Translations under genes and position numbers: made by a program
The notes under the pieces: generated by a model
Seen by the model: only the letters and a program-made list of their open reading frames with translations
What the model was told of the DNA's origin: nothing
The model's database searches: none
Assembly: GCA_016722295.1 (NCBI GenBank)
Contig: JADKGL010000037.1
Span: 248,001 to 312,000, forward strand
Direction: 5' to 3'
From: Saprospiraceae bacterium
GTDB taxonomy: Bacteria > Bacteroidota > Bacteroidia > Chitinophagales > Saprospiraceae
DNA length: 64,000 bases
Shown: positions 63,177-64,000 of the stretch, in pieces
Layout of the letters: the number at the start of each line of letters is the position of its first letter
How positions within the stretch are numbered: the stretch's first letter is position 1

Positions 63177-64000
63177 ATGAAACTAAAAAACCAATTAGTC
63201 GTTTTAGCTTTTTTCTGTTTTGCATTGACAAACTTAATGTCGCAATCTTATATCGCTAGTCCAATTTCAAAGTATAAGTTAGAATTGGATAAAAAATTTA
63301 AGAAATATGAGGTTTATGAATTAAATATCGAAAATATGTTTGCGAGTTTAAAGACTCGTGGCATAAGGACTGAAGTTAATTTAGTAGCAGGTAGCCATAA
63401 TTGGAATTTGGAGCTATTTGAAAATGATATTTTTTCAAAAAATTATGTTAGATCGATTGGAGATAATAATGGGGTACATCGCTCAAATGTTAGGCCGATT
63501 CAGTCATATGTAGGTAATATTTCAGGTTTAAGAGGTGGAAATGTAATTTTTAGCATTTCTAAAGATGTTTTAATTGCTTCAATTGAATACAATGGGACTA
63601 TATATTATATTGAAAATTTGAAAGGATTGGTAGAAGACGCTACATCAAATGAAATAATAATCTATCAAGCTTCAGATGTCATTGAAAATAAAGATGTATT
63701 GTGTGGTTTCGAAGCAACTAAGCAAATATCAGTGAAAACAATGGAACCAAACTCAGATAGAGGACATTGTCTCATTGTTGAAGTGGCTTTGGCTTGTGAT
63801 TATTCAGTTTATTTAGTAAGAGGGCACGGATCAGATGCTTGGGCTTCTGGAATTTTGGCTCTTGTAGCAGGAAATTTTGACGATGAGTTCGGACATAGAG
63901 TTGAAATGGATGTCGCAGGTACTTTTGTGGCATTATCTCAAATAGCTGATCCATGGTATTTTAGTACTACAATAAATGAGCATCTTTCGCAACATGTTTT
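63177..64000 (+). CDS. T9SS-type metalloprotease paralogue, 3' end cut by window
   Basis: An open frame runs from the ATG at 63177 to the window edge (about 274 codons). The signal peptide MKLKNQLVVLAFFCFALTN is followed by PISKYKLELDKKFKKYEVYE, here read as LELDKKFKKYEVYELN, and AGSHNWNLELFENDIFS. These match the first region of the metzincin at 59834 almost segment by segment (PISKYKTELDKKFKKYE, AGSHNWDLELFEHDMF). The zinc motif should fall just beyond the edge, so catalytic competence cannot be judged. It is a tandem paralogue behind a terminator and a 190 bp gap. Confidence 0.88.
   Translation, partial: MKLKNQLVVLAFFCFALTNLMSQSYIASPISKYKLELDKKFKKYEVYELNIENMFASLKTRGIRTEVNLVAGSHNWNLELFENDIFSKNYVRSIGDNNGVHRSNVRPIQSYVGNISGLRGGNVIFSISKDVLIASIEYNGTIYYIENLKGLVEDATSNEIIIYQASDVIENKDVLCGFEATKQISVKTMEPNSDRGHCLIVEVALACDYSVYLVRGHGSDAWASGILALVAGNFDDEFGHRVEMDVAGTFVALSQIADPWYFSTTINEHLSQHV

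Noticed and set aside
1..64000. tRNA, rRNA, CRISPR, IS element, prophage or defence island
   Set aside because: No cloverleaf-like CCA ends, repeat-spacer array, transposase motif or phage gene was seen by reading; a dedicated tRNA and CRISPR scan would confirm.

Overview
The window is a stretch of AT-rich bacterial chromosome, almost certainly from a Bacteroidota (Cytophaga/Saprospira/Chitinophaga-like) organism. The pointers are two large secreted proteins with the gliding-motility/CHU_C type C-terminal sorting domain, a protease with a type A T9SS sorting tail, a 289-residue primary sigma factor without region 1.1, a roughly 490-residue GAPDH with an N-terminal extension, a TonB receptor with a carboxypeptidase-regulatory N-domain, and several upstream matches to the Bacteroidota -7 promoter element TAnnTTTG. 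No tRNA, rRNA, CRISPR array, insertion sequence or prophage was seen. Both ends cut genes: a possible C-terminal tail at 1-60 and a clear truncated protease paralogue from 63177 to the end.

Layout. 1-4.6 kb: deoxynucleoside kinase (-), LolD/MacB-type ABC ATPase and cobalamin adenosyltransferase (+), an unrecognised 511-residue secreted protein, then a DUF5522 metal-binding miniprotein and a DUF6580 membrane protein (-). 4.6-9.6 kb: an M1 peptidase, then Nif3, a zinc-ribbon coiled-coil protein and a secreted TPR-like protein. 9.6-13.6 kb (-): S41 protease, GAPDH and RpoD. 13.8-18.6 kb: START-like protein, GWxTD protein with a small lipoprotein, SDR dehydrogenase overlapping a second M1 peptidase. 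18.6-25.7 kb: outer-membrane barrel, rimO, a small membrane protein, lipoprotein MsrB and a 1364-residue Ig-repeat T9SS substrate (-). 26-34.3 kb: alpha-2-macroglobulin with intact thioester motif, PBP1C and a small ABM-fold protein. 34.4-44.7 kb: aroB, PBP1A, a membrane protein, a HEAT-repeat/cyclophilin lipoprotein, gcvT, DUF1015, an amidohydrolase and a YwaF-type membrane protein, in one direction. 44.9-48.5 kb: smc. 48.5-56 kb (-): a tight run of conserved hypothetical, era, der, rfbC, rfbD, CHU_C protein and ribE. 56-64 kb: a NadR-like ATPase, a TPP riboswitch, the TonB receptor it should control, a small outer-membrane protein, and a tandem pair of T9SS metzincin proteases.

How the genes fit together. 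The most coherent functional units are envelope-related: A2M/PBP1C and PBP1A for periplasmic defence and peptidoglycan synthesis; the T9SS cargo proteins for the surface and outside; and a thiamine module in which a TPP aptamer lies between a NadR-like kinase gene and an outer-membrane receptor. Most of the remainder is core housekeeping. Nothing in the window looks like a complete new defence or mobile system. The less expected features are regulatory and architectural: the riboswitch overlapping a stop codon, promoter boxes only 7-8 nt before start codons (smc, NadR-like gene), operator-like repeats in two divergent intergenic regions, a heptamer tandem repeat, and a PKD array built from duplicated two-domain units. 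Family calls were made by reading motifs; no database search was run.
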